Assembly: GCA_003344405.1 (NCBI GenBank)
Contig: NOWV01000082.1
Coordinates: 62,001-126,000 of the forward strand
Source: Trichoplax sp. H2
Taxonomy: Eukaryota > Placozoa > Uniplacotomia > Trichoplacea
DNA: 64,000 bases
Direction: 5' to 3'
The stretch's first letter is position 1, and every line of letters begins with the position of its first letter. The position numbers and the translations under genes are program-made. The notes under the pieces are model-generated. The model made no database searches. It was not told the origin of the DNA and saw only the letters and a program-made list of their open reading frames with translations. Positions 1-14,191 of this stretch are shown piece by piece.

Positions 1-310
1 TAGTTATCAGAAAATCAAATATATAAATTAATAAATTTTTAATACAATTATGAGCTTTATCTTAAACAGTGTTATTGCACTTACATAATCACAGATTATC
101 TATTTATATATTTTATCTAAGAGTTTAATAATATCTAATTCAAATTTATGGAAGACGATTTCTTGCCGCGAAAATGACTGTACACTAGATAATTTGAGAA
201 AATTAATACTGTTAGATAAAATACCAATACACGCATTATTATCACTGGATAGAAAACTACATAAAGTGTTAGAAAGATTTTAATAAATATATTACGTTTA
301 TCTAACGTAC

Positions 311-3300
311 CAATAAATTCTTCATTCAAGTCAACCAGTGACACTGAATTTTTTTCTCCTCCGAACATAATGGAAGCATTGTCGGGGCAAAAGCAAGAAC
401 AGTATACCTTACCCTAAATTCGAGCGATAAAGATCAATTGAAGCAACTTGTACAAGTTTAAACTATAAATACCCTTAAATCGAGTAGAAATATGATCTCA
501 TTCTTATAATATACTCACGATATTAAGGTTTTTTGAACTGATAAATTTTGGAGTATTCCCCTGGATATATGAAATAATTTTCCGTTAACTACACGTACTT
601 ATATGATAACGTATGGAATAGTTTACAAATCCAGTAGCATTTTGAATATCATTGATTAAATTTCTACGCAACAGCTGTTCAATCGAGTCGGAGTCACTTT
701 GACTACGTGATAATATTTGGAACCGAATGTTGGAGCAATAATATCTGGAATACATAGATGAACTAAATTTTACCATAATTGTGAATGAATCCGTCACTGT
801 ATTACTAGGACTCTTGCAGAAAAAATTTGGCTCACGTTCACATAAAACGGAAAGACAACGCGAGTACTAGGGTGAAATTTTTCTGTGGAGTCCTTGATAT
901 GATTACCATAATATTAAAATGCAGTAAATAGTAAAATAATCATTACGAACACATAGATTTACAAAAGTATATCTGGGCAAAACATCACCCCATAAATTTG
1001 AGATACAGCAAAACGAAAGTAAAACTCTTACATTGCATGAATACTTTGTCTTCCATATTGTGTATTTAAGTATTTTAAAGTATGCAAAGTTCGCCCTAGC
1101 TTACTTACTGCATCATAACAAGTACTGACGTTAAGGTACTTTCCAAATTTAATTTAAATAGGCACCAAAATCGGGCCTCTGCACTCCGACAATCAATTAT
1201 TTACGCCTAAGTGTTCATAATTAACTTTTAAGTAACAGTTGCAGATAGTATCTCACGAACTGCTAAATGAACGGTAAGAGTAAGGATACTGAAATATGTT
1301 GCTATAGTATTACTTAAGCTTATAAAATGATCCACAATACTCGTATTAAATGCTAGCGTAGACAAGCGACACAATGATAGACAAGATATTATCGTCAACA
1401 CTATCAACCTGCACCTCATGTGAAGGCCTTTAAATTACCTCTATAATATCTCTTATGATTTTCGAAGTCGTAATAAACAACGTAATTACTGTAATTTCAT
1501 TACATTCCATTTTTATGCTTAATGTACGACAGTATTACAACATGCAATCAATGCTATCGTACAAATCAACTTAAAGGAGACCAAAGAAAGCATTAACTGC
1601 AAATATAAAGCATAAAGCTTATAGAATGATATCAATTATTAATTTGAAAACGTATTTCCTCGTAATCTGTACGAATAGCGGCTGCCAGCTTCATGTTTTA
1701 AGTGTAACACATACGAGGTATGGTGCATAATAAATCTCAGCTTATTACCGTAATATCCCAGACTTTTACAGTCTTATCTATAGAAGACGTAACCAGAAGA
1801 CCTTCTGTTTGATAACTCAGAGCAAGATCTAGCCATTTATGGAAAGAAATTACGATACGCGCTTAACTTATGCAATAAGCGGTCACTACTATTAAAGCGA
1901 TTACGCACTTGCGGAAAACATTAAAAAAATAAATAACGAAAATCAGTTTATAGTTCTAAACCTGTAATAGACATGTTATGAGCACAGATCCGAAATATGT
2001 AGTCTCTGTTACGAACGTCAAAAGCATACACGGATCCATCATATAACCCAACCTGTAATAGCGCAAATGCAAAGCAATGAACTTATTAAAGACAACTATG
2101 CAGTCATATAGTTAATTTAGCAATATAGCTTTACATAGTTACATACCAAGAATACCGCAGGACAAAACGGGTTCCATATCACTTTTTCAATTTCATTAGC
2201 AGTATTCCATCGTATCGCAGACTTTAAAAGGAAAGCTCACTTTGATTATGACGATAACTCGTAACAAAAAAGCTGGACTTATATAACTATAATACATAAT
2301 CGTTAACCTCTTGAATTCTACAATCCGTCAATTGTATCGTCCTTAGCAAAAGGAATTACGTTCGTGAACTTATATACAGATTATAGTTTTGCACACCAAT
2401 ATTGCGTAAGCGATAGATTAAATAGCATTGTACGCGTATTACTTATCAGTGGAACTAGTCAGTAAGAGCTGAGCCTCGAACGGATGCCATTGAATAGATT
2501 GTACCTTAAGAATAACGATGTTATATTTAGAAGGCAAAGATTGACTCACAATAATGGCAAGTGTTCATAAATGCCTCTTAAGCACTAAGATCAGTTAAAT
2601 AACACAATCAACAAAATAAAATCAAGATCCTCCAGTCACATTTGCTATATACAACTCTACGCTAGATGGAACTGAGACTGATAAAATGTATGAAAGTTTT
2701 TCGCTAATGGCTTTAACCTTAAAGCTATAGTAGCCTGGTAATGAAAATATATAAATGTTACAAAATTCTGTTTCAGAAATTTTAAGACAAAATTTAGTAC
2801 TGAAGAAATATAGCACATTCTAAAAGTCGCATGGTGCATTGATATTTGTGAATTGCGGTTCACGTTTTCGTAACAATAGATATGAATTTATAACTACAGT
2901 ATCTGTAAGCGAAAATAAAATAATCACAACGTATGTGCAGTAAGGTGTAAGCAAACTTGTACCCACAACTGTATGGTTTAACAAAGAACCCTAGTAATGT
3001 TTCAGTGTTAATGAAAAGCCGGTAAAAAAATCTCCGAAAGTTGTCTTTCAGAATGAATTTCTAAAAATTGGATCATATTAAATCTAGGGCCTTAAGGTCC
3101 TTAATAAAACGATTTGGGAAATCTTAAAACGGGGAAGAGAGTTTAAATTAAGCTTAGTATAAACCATCAGTATTCTCAAAACCATGATTAGAGTTAATGG
3201 GTCAAGAACAGCCCTATGATATACGAAACTGTACTACGCCAAAAGATAGTAAGTGCTGTACGTGCCCTCGTTAAATCAAATAAGGTGCAGAATCTACAAT

Positions 3301-5980
3301 TTGATCGTCTGAGTAAAGATTGAGGAGTGAACCATATGAATAATTAAAATCATAAATACGTAACACAATCTTGTAAGCTATAGTACAAACATACTATCGT
3401 ATTGAATCAAACTCTCAGATTGTAACATACAGGCGGAAGAATCCTGCAAGTCGTGAAATTCCGCGTCCTACTGATCGTACCTTATCAGAATGGTGTGAGT
3501 ATATATTTGATGTTTTAGCAAGTGTAATATCCCAAAGAATTACAGCCTGATCAGCTGATGCACTGGCAAGAATAGTCCTAGAAAACGAACGATTAAGGAA
3601 TATGAAGATAATAGAAATTATGTGATGAAGGACATGTAATAATACTGCACGGTTGACAACAAGGATACTGTGTGATTTCATACATCTGCCATAAACTAGA
3701 TATCAGATCCGGTATTTTCACTTTGTAAACTTTGATAGAAAGCTAATCTACTAATAATATGAATGGTTAAGTATGTCGATGGCAGAATTGTAGCGGACAC
3801 GCTAGTCTCATAAATAGTAATCGTCACTGTATCGTAAACAGTAGTCTTGCTGAGCCTTACAATGCAATAAATTTGCACCCAGAAACTACGAGCTTAGATA
3901 CAGTCATACAGTGCACATATTGAGCTGTATCTATACTGTATCTATGACGAGACAAAAAATACTAATTGCTAAATACTGAGACCGACGGAATGCTTACATC
4001 TTAAGGCGTTACCTTAGTTTCTTTTAAAATATCGAGATATATATGCAGCATAATGCACTTTATATACTATGTATAAACAGTCCAATAATTTAGCAATAAT
4101 TGGTCAATATTCTTCATTATACAGATTTTTGATTAATACCTAGCAGATCTGTTCCACGACAAATCCAACACAGAATCATTGTGACTCTTCAATGGACTTT
4201 TAATCCTCCGTAGATTATCATCCTATCAAAGTAATTACCAAAATTTAAATACAGCAAGTTATAATGTATTAGCGGAAACGTTTGCGTTATGATATCCTAA
4301 ATAAATCACTCACCGTTAGATTTGAAGCGTTCCCTAATGTAGCAACAGGTTGTAAACAATTAATGTTGTCGATATCCCATATTTCAATAAATGATGCTTT
4401 GGTTCCAACTGCAACAAGATTACCTGATGGCAAACATGGAAACATGTTCTTTTATTTATTCACTTCATATAGAAATATAAGAGGTCGTCTCACCATTTAA
4501 GTCATTTTCATTGCAGCTGCAATCTAAACTTTCGACACACAGCGGGCATGCATTTACCGGAATATCGTGATGAATATACCAATCTCCGTTCTCATAATTG
4601 TAAACTCAAATAATAATTTGACGTAGTTAATTATTGCAGGGCTTATCAATAATTTAATTAGTCGAAACAACTACGACGTACACTAACCTCTGCAGTGATA
4701 ACTGAGGAATAAATAACTTACGATAAATTTCCAGAGCGTTGGCGTTATTATTCGTAACACCAACAACGGCTAAGTTATCATGTGGACCAATAATGATATC
4801 TGATGAACCTTCGCTTTCCTGGATAATTAATATAATTCGTATTCTTGATCCTTTCATGATTGCTTTAGAAAATTTTTGAAGATACTTTTTAACTTCTTAC
4901 CGTGTCAAATTGGCTTATAGAAGGATCTATTATATTATCTTCATAGGGATTAAGTTTATACAGGTCACAGACTTCATCTTAAATTGGTAACAAAATATAT
5001 GGTAATAAATTAGTAGTGTAAAAAAGATTTACAAACTCAGAATGTGAGCATTTACTAGATAAACAGAAGCATCAAAACGCAAGAAAAAAATGCTGAGAAA
5101 GTTTAAGTTTCAAGTGGTGTCTACGTGCATTAGGCGTATCGCTTTATGCTTTAACTTAATACTACAGTACTGCGCTTTATATTATATCATAATATTGCAG
5201 TTGTGCTCCAATTCGTCACTAATTAATTTTCCTTGTAAAAGGTATTAAATTTCTATGGCTTATCCTGTCTAGTAATACGTACAGTATAAATGATTTTGAC
5301 TGTTTTATTTTAATGAGAGAAAATCTGGGTATTTAAATAGTAATAATATAATAAGTAACAACGTAGCAAGTAGAGTACGTACTGTATACCCAACAGTCAT
5401 TTCTGATTCAATTACAAAAGTTCATATAATGTTTATCACCTTGATCATAATCCTGTAAATTGTATTCTGATAATTCTTTGTCAATATCTGCCTCCGCCTG
5501 TACTGATCCATTCAATTCAAGTGTTTCGACATTTCCACTACTGAGCAAAATATGTACAATAGAATGATTATAAGTATTTACATATCTTCCCAAATCGCAT
5601 CACATCTTACTATTTTTTAACAGCAGGATTCAGATCTTCCCTCGCCAACTTCAATAAGCTTTCCGGAGAATATTTACTCTAAAAATGCTCTGTGATCAGT
5701 ACAGCACTTACAGTGTATAATAGTGTAAAATCAAGATTGCATTGGACCGCGAACTATCGATTAATTAAATCAAATTATATTAATATATTAATGCGATAGT
5801 ACGAGTATCACGCATACGCGCATTCCGTGGAATTTCTACGAGTTTCGCTAGTAAATAAATAAATGTAAACATAATATGATATCGGTAACTTTCGCATACG
5901 TACAGTATGTCACTAGTTACCTTTGTTGGATGACTTCTTGCAATTCCTTTTGGAATCCAGCTTAAGCATGAAATAGGCAT
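311..5980 (-). CDS. PWP1: PWP1 homologue, nucleolar WD40 protein (partial at 3' end)
   Basis: PWP1 is a nucleolar/chromatin WD40 protein of rRNA synthesis and ribosome biogenesis. Exon 1 (5980-5921) encodes MPISCLSWIPKGIARSHPTK and ends at a GTAAC donor. Later exons on the minus strand align in order with the family: the acidic ELSEYNLQDYD stretch (about 5540-5450), SDIIIGPHDNLAVVG (about 4830-4760), WYIHHDIPVNACPL (about 4580), GNLVAVGTKASFIEIWDID (about 4430-4370), SVLDLSWN (about 4170), ILASASADQAVILWD (about 3580-3520), VQSIQWHPFEAQLLLTS (about 2505-2455), TIQLTDCRIQE (about 2340), IEKVIWNPFCPAVFL (about 2200), DGSVYAFDVRN (about 2030), IDKTVKVWDIT (about 1780-1750) and FGGEKNSVSLVDLNEEF (413-311). 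The order and spacing of the WD repeats match PWP1. One small exon between 413 and 1745 is probably missed, because about a dozen residues expected after VWDIT are absent. The extreme C-terminus lies in 1-300 or outside the window. Confidence 0.92.
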
Positions 5981-6565
5981 AACCTTGTCATGTACTGCTG
6001 TATCGTAATGAAATTACAGAGATAGCGATAAAATAATAAGATATACATCAACGTAGCCCAATTTTGAACTTAATGTGTCTTTTATGGAGACATGTTTACT
6101 GACAGTGAGTATATGACTAAGACTCATAACATGAGTATATTTCAGATAATAATATCGTTCTAACTTTACCCTGTCTACTTTGCCTTGCAGATTATTACTT
6201 TGTATTCACTCACGGCGCTGTACGTCTATCACATTCAATAGTTGGTGTTATGTGCGGACCAAATGTGCAGTCTTCGATGATATTGCCACTTTCCATGCCC
6301 AAAAATAGTAACTCCAATCTACTGTTGACTCCGTAACAGTAGTAGTGGTAGTACTGTTATGACTGTAAATACAGATACGAATGTGGCAATGTAGCAAAGC
6401 TCAATCTACTCTGATTCACACAGCACTGTAATGTAGTACAGCTACGCCTGTTCAAGGTTGCTACGGCATAGCCACAGCAGGCGACAGCTACAGTACAGTA
6501 GATTGAGTTCATTACCGTAACACAGTAACGTAAACATTACCGCGATACGCAAGTACAGTTTAAGT

Positions 6566-6658
6566 GTACTGTACTGTATGTACTGTACACTGTACTGTAC
6601 AGTACAGTACAGTACAGTGTACGGGACACTGTAGTAGTACAGTACAGTGCACTGTACA
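6566..6658. repeat. TACTG/CAGTA palindromic array, PWP1-LisH/WD40 intergenic
   Basis: Dense overlapping copies of TACTGTAC and GTACAGTA with several orientation switches, including GTACTGTACAGTACAGTAC runs. It lies between the divergent PWP1 (start 5980) and LisH/WD40 (start 7290) genes. The rest of 5981-7289 carries scattered single copies and no recognised gene. Confidence 0.9.
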
Positions 6659-7087
6659 AGTCGTACGCTACCTATCCAGGAGTCTACTGTAGACTAGGAC
6701 TAAATAATGCATGACGATGTATGATCAGCTCCAAACTCCGCTTTAAAATATGGCGATGAAGACGAGGTGTTTTACTTTGTCATAGTAGTTTAGCTTCTAA
6801 GTACGGTACAGTAGTGAAAATAGAGTGCTCAGCATCTGATTTGATACCACACAGTGTAGGAAGTGATTCAGTGACATCATTATTTAAAGTGAGGTGATAA
6901 AATCGAGGTGTTATACTTCCATGTCTAAGTGTTAGTCAGTTTCATATTAAGTGAGATGACAATATTGAGAACTTTAGTCACTTAATACGGTACACTAAAA
7001 TGTAAATAAATATGGTGCTAACTATGGAATATGACAGGCTCGGCCGCAGTACCGTAATTTACACTGACCATGCTCAGCTACTATATC

Positions 7088-7268
7088 GTACAGTACTGTA
7101 CTGTACAGTGTACACTAGTGTACAGTACAATACAGTACAGTTACGTTACACCATTCGTGGATTGGTTCAGCTGCTGATGGTACTGTACAGTGTACAGTAC
7201 GGCACAGTACTGTACAGTACACCATACTACCGTACTTAACGTTAAATCACAACATACAGTACTGTACT
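7088..7268. repeat. TACTG/CAGTA palindromic array immediately upstream of LisH/WD40 gene
   Basis: The array ends about 20 bp before the ATG at 7290. It contains several TACTGTACAGTA-type dyads separated by short unique spacers. Open frames through it read as Tyr/Thr/Val/Gln-rich low-complexity peptide, as expected from the repeat alone, so I do not treat them as coding. Confidence 0.9.
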
Positions 7269-7289
7269 TCGCGTAATTATCGTGGTAAA

Positions 7290-10200
7290 ATGGAGGAACG
7301 AAAAGTTCTGAACTTGATTTATGATTATTTTGAAAAAAATAAATTCTTTGAAAGTTCTAAAACTCTTGTAGAGGAAAGGTAACTTTGCTATTCTATAGAT
7401 AGAGTAAAAGAAAATGCCCGCTGCGCCAGTTATACCATTTGAAAATATTCAACCGTACTAGAATTACCGTATGAGATTCGTATCTAATATTTGTGAGCGT
7501 ACAATTGTAATAATAATTAATAATTAATTATAATTGATCTTGGATCTACAGTACAGTATATGTACTGTATTGCCTTCTACCTTCCTTAGAAACGATTTTG
7601 TCTGTGAATTTATGTATTACCATAATATTGTTACGAAGGGAAATGCGCTATAGTATTAGAATACGAGCGGATGAATTCTTACCATTCAATAGCTAAATTA
7701 TGTACTGTACTACTAAGTTGATGCACAGCACGGTACAGTAAGTTAATTTTTAAGATATTACAAAATATGCAACTTCTCATTAATTTATAATTTAATTAAT
7801 AGTTTAATATAGTACCGGTACGCGTATGTGTATACCACTGTAAAGTAGCTAAAGATTTCTGTAAACAAAAACGAGTTAGAGCTTGAAAATGGTCCCTGTT
7901 TTGCCATTATTCACCAGTTATACAATAGCTGGGCAGTATTTGAGATCCTTTATACAGACTATGCAATATGCAGTCTCTATATATCTCTAGGCAACATACG
8001 ATTAGTATATTGCTACTGTAGCGTAAATATAACAAACATCTCCATCTCTCTCATCATAACGAATGTACAGTACTATTGTCTATTATTTTAAGTGTGTGTG
8101 TGTATCATCAATAGGTCGGCATAGTTAGTTCTGATGTTATTGTATTCATTTCTATTACAGTGGAATACCGATCAACAAGGATATAATAAATAGCACCTTT
8201 CCTTTGCAGCATGTGCTAGGTTTGATTGAGCATGATATGGAGATGAGCACTATAATAAATTAATAGTACTAGTGCAAACTCCCGTCGCTTTGCTGACGGT
8301 TTACGATAATATGCTCATTTAACAGATAGTACTACTATTTGTCGTAGACCTGTCAGAGGTTCAGTAACTTTAGACCGAGTAGTGTATTGTAGAACATGTA
8401 CTAAAGTGGACTTAGGACTTTGAGAATACCTCAGCCGCGGTATGTTTAACTTTAGGGACAGCTAATCTTGTAATGACCTAAGTCAGAGTTTTATTCTTGC
8501 CCTTTTTGTCTGTCAGCTTTATTATCTAGATCATAGCTTATTAATAAGGCTAGCAACTACAAAACATGTGTTACTGTACAAAATGTAACTGCTGCATTTT
8601 CTTACAGACGAATATGAAAATTCCAGTCGAATCAATATTTCTCTCCCAAACGCTTTGGTTAGTATAACGTTTGATGCAATGTTCACTGTACCAACTTCAG
8701 TATGCCTCTTATAATGGTGTACACACTTTGGCTGAGTTTTTTGATGAGCAACTTGAAATTTGATATACGAATATATTAACATTTTCCAGCTGTTACCAGG
8801 AGATAACACCTACATTAACAAGGTATGCTACAACGAAAAAGACAATTGATGAATGTTTGGCCTTTAAGGATTAAGTTAGGATAGGTTCATTTGATGACAG
8901 CATAACTGAAGAAGTTTAAGGAGGGCTTTCTGCTTCAAATTTACAATATCTACTATAACATCGTGAAATTAAGCCAACACCTACAATGATATAATCATGT
9001 CTATAGTATGTCGTGATTTTAAGAACAGAATTACCCTATTTACAATTTAGTTTATCTTTCGTATTATAGGCTTCTATGTCTTTAAATTACATAACTGAAG
9101 GTGAAAACATTCTCTCAACAAATTTCTCAGACGATAGAGGTGTGAATAATCGTTAAAAATACGATAATAGAAATAGAAATTATCTTACCTTTGAAATAAC
9201 GTTTAAGTAACTGTAACGTAGACTCGGCTCTATACGAATGTTTTTTGTTATGACTTTGAAAGTATGCTACTTTTGAAACTGTGTTATTGATACTTTAGTT
9301 TAATTGCAGAACTTTTTTAATTTTCATATTTGCTTTTCTGACTATTCATCATAAACGATATTATAATTTAGACACTTTTCTCAGCTGCAAGAAGGTATTC
9401 TAATAATATACTAGATAAACTTATACTTTCTAAAGTAGTATTTCAATTTGTACTCCAAACAGATCTTATTCTAGGCACTGCTAAAGGAAAGACAATTCTC
9501 ATAAAAATTCCAGAATGCATTGACGGTATCAAGGAAGAACAGCTTATATTAAATGCTAATACATACCACAACCATAAAGGTGGAGTCTTGGATGTAGACA
9601 TCAATCCGTGCCGTAGGTTGGTTTGCTATAATTTTATTCTGTGTATTTATGTACTAGCAATAGAAAGATACTGAGTTTAAAGCTACACCATGAAATAAAG
9701 TTTATGAGTACGGGGAGTGCTCATCACCATAAAGATATTTTAGATATGCAGTGGTATTTTTACGGTTCATTCAAGGAATAATATGTTAGGTTTTAGGTTA
9801 TTCTGCGTTAAAGTTTTTAATTATTGAATATACGGTAGTGCTTACTACAATTTGGTATCTGTAGTCACTCTATACTTTACCATTTCAATGTTTCGCAACC
9901 GGATTACATCCGATTTCGATGTATATGTTTTGCCTTCTGGTACAAAATAGTTAACTAGTAAACCGTGTACGATAACGTACAAAAATGATTTTGAATGAGA
10001 CAATTGTTTTATCTTTACAATTTCGTGGGTGGAAACTTGCTTAGACTATTTTTATCTGGCGGTATGGATCGTAAAATTTACTTGACGGAATTATCATATG
10101 AAGACAAAAAGCCATTACAAGAGTGGTCAGTACATAACAAGTGAGATATTGTAATGTAAACAACTTAATCTTTACACCGTCAGGTAATTTCCTCAAAATG

Positions 10201-11561
10201 TTGATAAATGTTTCACGGAAGCACTTAACGTAGTATAATTCATTTTTCATTAGCCTCTTATAGCCGTCTAAACTCTAAATTGCAGTATCTCCTTGACTCG
10301 AATTTTTTTATGATATTGTATCAAAGATACGTTGTGAGAGTTAGATGGGCCCCATCTGGCAAAAGTTTCATTTCAGGTTCCTACGACAATAGTGTCAACT
10401 TTTTTAGGTAAGTAAATAAAATGTAATTCTCCCTTTTCAGTCCATAATTATTTAACAGGTACATGTACAAGATTAACATATTAATATTTTTTAAAATACA
10501 AAATTTAATATCAGAGAAGATAAAACAGTTACGAATCATTATTATAATGTGAAAGCATTGAAATTTGGTGGAAGCGTAGAAGCAGTCTGTTTTCTTAAGG
10601 TAGTCCTTATTTCCACAAGATTCACATTTTATATGAAACATATAGTTGATGTAGCTTACAACAAGTGTATGTGTTAGAATGAGGACACTGCTGTAATATC
10701 CATTAGAAATGATCATCGGCTACATATTTTTAACTGTGACGACGATCCGTATCAGGTTAGATAAATTTTTTTACCGTGCTGCTGACAGCTTAGATACTGT
10801 ACTGAATGTAATACTTTTAAGCCTGTTGTAAACCGTCCTTTTTAGACGCGATGTATCAATATGAATGCTATTGGTGACAATTTCGTAAGCTTCACAGCTA
10901 TGGACATATGTGTGAGCCCAGATAATAATTTTGTAACTGTAGCAACTGGTAAGCTGTTTATCTATAGTAAATCTGTAATTGCTTATAAACTTACGCGTTT
11001 TTACTTGACTATTTGCTACCACTGTTGTACTTAGACACCAGTCGCATCATTTTATATGAAATTAAAACTGGACAGCAGGTCGGTTAAGTAAATGTTTTAA
11101 TATTATTAAGAAATAAAGTTATATTCAATTTAAAAATGTCTTTAACTTTTAGCTATTAAATTTCTATGGAGCAACGAATGACGGTTTTAGTCAACCCAGA
11201 CACTGTTGGCACCCGGATGGTCACTACTTGTATAGTGTAAGTATTAACTCAGTCGATTCATTTTAGATTATACCTTATGCAGCAAAATAACACTACGTTT
11301 TAATATTTCTTCTATAGACATCTCAGGATAATTGTATCTATGTCTGGGAAATATCTACTCAACAAATAGTATCGAAGTTGAAAGTACACACTAACGTAGT
11401 GGTAATCTCCTTTATCTTCGATATCTTTTACTTTAATGATTTTCTATGATCTCAAACGCTTCTTATTTTTATTGCAGCGTCATATATCTATCAGTGACAA
11501 ACTAAAAATTCTAGTTTCTGGAGGTTACGACGCTACCGCAGTGTTATGGAAACGTGTCTGA
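7290..11561 (+). CDS. LisH-domain WD40-repeat protein (family not named)
   Basis: Exon 1 (7290-7378) encodes MEERKVLNLIYDYFEK and continues KNKFFESSKTLVEE, the two-helix pattern of a LisH dimerisation motif. The next exon (about 8161) adds SGIPINKDIINSTFPLQHVL in phase. Small exons near 8586-8659 and 8787-8822 are possible. The C-terminal propeller is clear: ILGTAKGKTILIK and HKGGVLDVDINP (about 9470-9615), LFLSGGMDRKIYLTEL (about 10045), VVRVRWAPSGKSFISGSYDN (about 10335), HRLHIFNCDDDPYQ (about 10715), FTAMDICVSPDNNFVTVAT (about 10890), RHCWHPDGHYLYS (about 11200), NCIYVWEISTQQIVSKL (about 11330) and ILVSGGYDATAVLWKRV, ending at TGA 11559-11561. LisH plus WD40 proteins are usually oligomeric scaffolds, for example in ubiquitin-ligase or microtubule complexes. 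I cannot assign it to LIS1, SMU1, TBL1 or WDR26, and substrate or location is unknown. Exons in the middle third are uncertain. Confidence 0.8.
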
Positions 11562-12593
11562 CCTGTTATCTCTCGGTATTTGAGCTCTTATATGCGACAA
11601 CTTGTCCATACTGTTTTAACCAAAAATAGCTACGGCAATTACCTCAAATCTTGCACACATGTACAAGCTGCGTAGTTAATTAATGCTATTTGCATACCAA
11701 GTGGTAGTAACTTGCAAAATTAAGCCATCGGCGCTAGATAAGCTTTATAAAGTGAAAATGAATATCGATTGCAGTAAAAATGTTTAGCAAAATTGTGTTG
11801 AGTGACCAGATATTTATAACTTTATGTGTGTGGGGATGCAAAGAACCGTCCGCAGGAATTATAGTATCAGTTACACATCATAAAGGTTACCTCCGATTTA
11901 GGTTAATTTTTAAGTTCTTTTATTATTGTTTAAAATTAAAAGATTTACTTATTACAATTCTTTTCGGTCTGCATCCCGTAATTAGGCGGCTGTTTAATAT
12001 ACTCGTATAACAAGGATTATTTATGATACCTTTAATTACTGACGACCAACTTCAAATAACAATATCAAAGCTATCACTCATTTCATCACAGGCCACTAAA
12101 ATATATCTTACTTTCTATTACTCATTTTATAGGCCAGTGAAATACATCTATATTTAAGGTACTAATACTGCATTTGCAGGAGGTTGCGCCATTAGTAGTC
12201 TCTAATCAGTATTTAAACTATTTGTAATTATTTCAACGCAGACACATGCATGTTGGTAAAAAAAGCATACAAGATAGATGGGGAGTTTACGTAATATTAA
12301 ATCATCATTAACGGTAATTATAAGATATTTCACAGCTCCTTTCGTGACTAAGATTATATGAAGAAACGTATTCTATTCTTCTGTTGTAACAATTAAACAA
12401 TTGTTTGTAATTACTATTTAAGTTTTATAACTATACAAAATTCGAATGATACTTAACGGTGCAGTAAAATCTTGAGTTAACCGTTTCGAGGTATCGTACT
12501 GTATATTCAATTCAATTTAATCTAGTGGAATCTCCGTAAATAGGTGTGCTATCGTACATCACTTCATAGCACCAGTGTTACAATATATTGCAT
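11562..12593. other. Tail-to-tail intergenic spacer, LisH/WD40-TOLLIP
   Basis: AT-rich sequence presumably holding the two 3' UTRs. The open frame at 11780-12010 has no recognisable motif and an AT-driven hydrophobic composition. No TACTG/CAGTA array is present. Confidence 0.6.
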
Positions 12594-13987
12594 CTAGGAA
12601 TTCATTGATAGCAGATCATTTATTGCAGCATTAACATTCCAACCATTTGATGCTAGCACTGATCGAATCACTTCTTCATCAATAGTTGGAAACATCCCCT
12701 TGATGCTTTCCACACTTGCAGTAGACTCATATGATGATGTCATCTGACTGATCTGTGCGTTCATATCATAACCCTGTCTGTTACTGGTTTGAGTAGGATT
12801 GGGTACGGCATGCTGTTGGACCGGAGAACCAGATGGAGGCTATTTTGAATATTTAAATATCCATTTTCAAACTTTTTAAAGAAGTTACCGACATGACGAT
12901 CTGTCAGCTAAGAAAGCAACACCAATACATACATAATAGGATAAAATCAATTTGATCATTCCCTCTTTGTTCTCTCCTTGCTTTCCAGTTAATGAATACC
13001 AGTCTTCGACCGTTTCGTGATTCATCACAGCTTCAGGAATATTAATGTGCATCCACGCAATACGATCATCGCTAACAATGGACCTCTGTGGAAGACCCAT
13101 ATTAGTCTAATCATATATTCATCACTCATTGCATTGTTTTTCACTAACCTCACTATAAATCTCCAGATATATAGAGTCTACACCTGATGGAAGCGGACTA
13201 TATTCCAGCAAAATCAGAATATCATTAAATGGTAGCTCACGTGTCATTCATTATAAACATTTCAATAATTAATTGAACCATCGTAGCACTTTTACAAAGG
13301 ATTATTGCTTACAAAGTGAATGTCTTATTCCATCTTGGAGTTTTAGAACCATTGCCATCCGTTGGTGTTTCCATAACATTGTGGCCTACTCGAATTTTAC
13401 AGTATGGGTCCATGCGGGTATATCCATAATTCTTAACGAGCTTTGCCTAAAAACAAAAATGATCTCCACAGTTTCTCTATTTAAGTATTTAAAATGTGAC
13501 AGATCATAAAAGATTACGCACACGCGTAATACGCAACTTGCGGAAACTTCAAATGTATGTTAAAAAATACTGAATCGTCATCGTTTTCATATGCTACTCA
13601 GTTTAGTACCATAGTGTATGTTGTACAATGAACGTCGCATTAATTAATTACATCAACATCTAAAAAGCCATCACTTAAAGAGATTTACGCGTATACTGTA
13701 AACAGAAAAGTATCGAAAGTTCATTAGAAAAGTTTGCAATTTCGAAATCAGTATAGTTGCAGTACCTGTGCTACTGTTATCTTTAGTGTTCCCTGCGTTT
13801 GCACAATCGGATAATAATTTATTGGCGAAAAATTAACTTGAGATTGGAACCCAGTCTGCTGGAAAGGAACAACAGGCCTTGAAGAAGATATTCTTAAAAA
13901 GTCATCGGATAAATTACCAGTTACAACTTTATTCCGCCATTTTTGTAATTGATTGTTGTGATTACTATTTGTCTGGGTAACCTCCAT
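12594..13987 (-). CDS. TOLLIP: Toll-interacting protein, C2-CUE adaptor
   Basis: TOLLIP is an endosomal ubiquitin-binding adaptor (TOM1 partner, phosphoinositide-binding C2, negative regulator of Toll/IL-1 signalling in vertebrates). Exon 1 (13987 downwards) carries the N-terminal TOM1-binding motif LSDDFLRI and the first C2 strand GTLKITVAQ. The next exons give [20 protein letters not shown] with TPRWNK (about 13450-13315), [15 protein letters not shown] (about 13200-13155), and [14 protein letters not shown] plus [20 protein letters not shown] (13100-12910). The last exon has a Gln/Ser-rich linker followed by the CUE domain: [20 protein letters not shown], then AAINDLL, with both the MFP and LL ubiquitin-contact motifs intact. 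The stop is TAG at 12594-12596. The order and near-complete identity of key motifs make this an ortholog. It is divergent to PAH across a large TACTG/CAGTA array. Confidence 0.96.
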
Positions 13988-14191
13988 TTAGCAAATAGCT
14001 AATATTGGTAATTTCCTTAACTTTATTAACCTTTGTAAGAATAAATTGAAAGTAATTTAATAATATTTTATCGAAGAGAACGCTACAAGCTGATAGTTTG
14101 TAATAAATCGGCACGTAGAGAGCAGGGTTTGATTAGGGACTTGTGAGAGATCTTAGAGACAGTCCCGGTAATAAATTGGCCTGTACGAATT

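Noticed and set aside
585-797. 70-codon minus-strand open frame inside PWP1
   Set aside because: No match to the expected PWP1 segment and no paired splice sites; it lies in the intron between the 413 and 1745 exons.
6398-6510. Possible fold-back (CTCAATCTACT..AGTAGATTGAG) between PWP1 and the LisH gene
   Set aside because: Only the outer 11 bases and a short CAGGCG core pair well; the pairing is weaker than in the three accepted fold-back elements and could come from array motifs.
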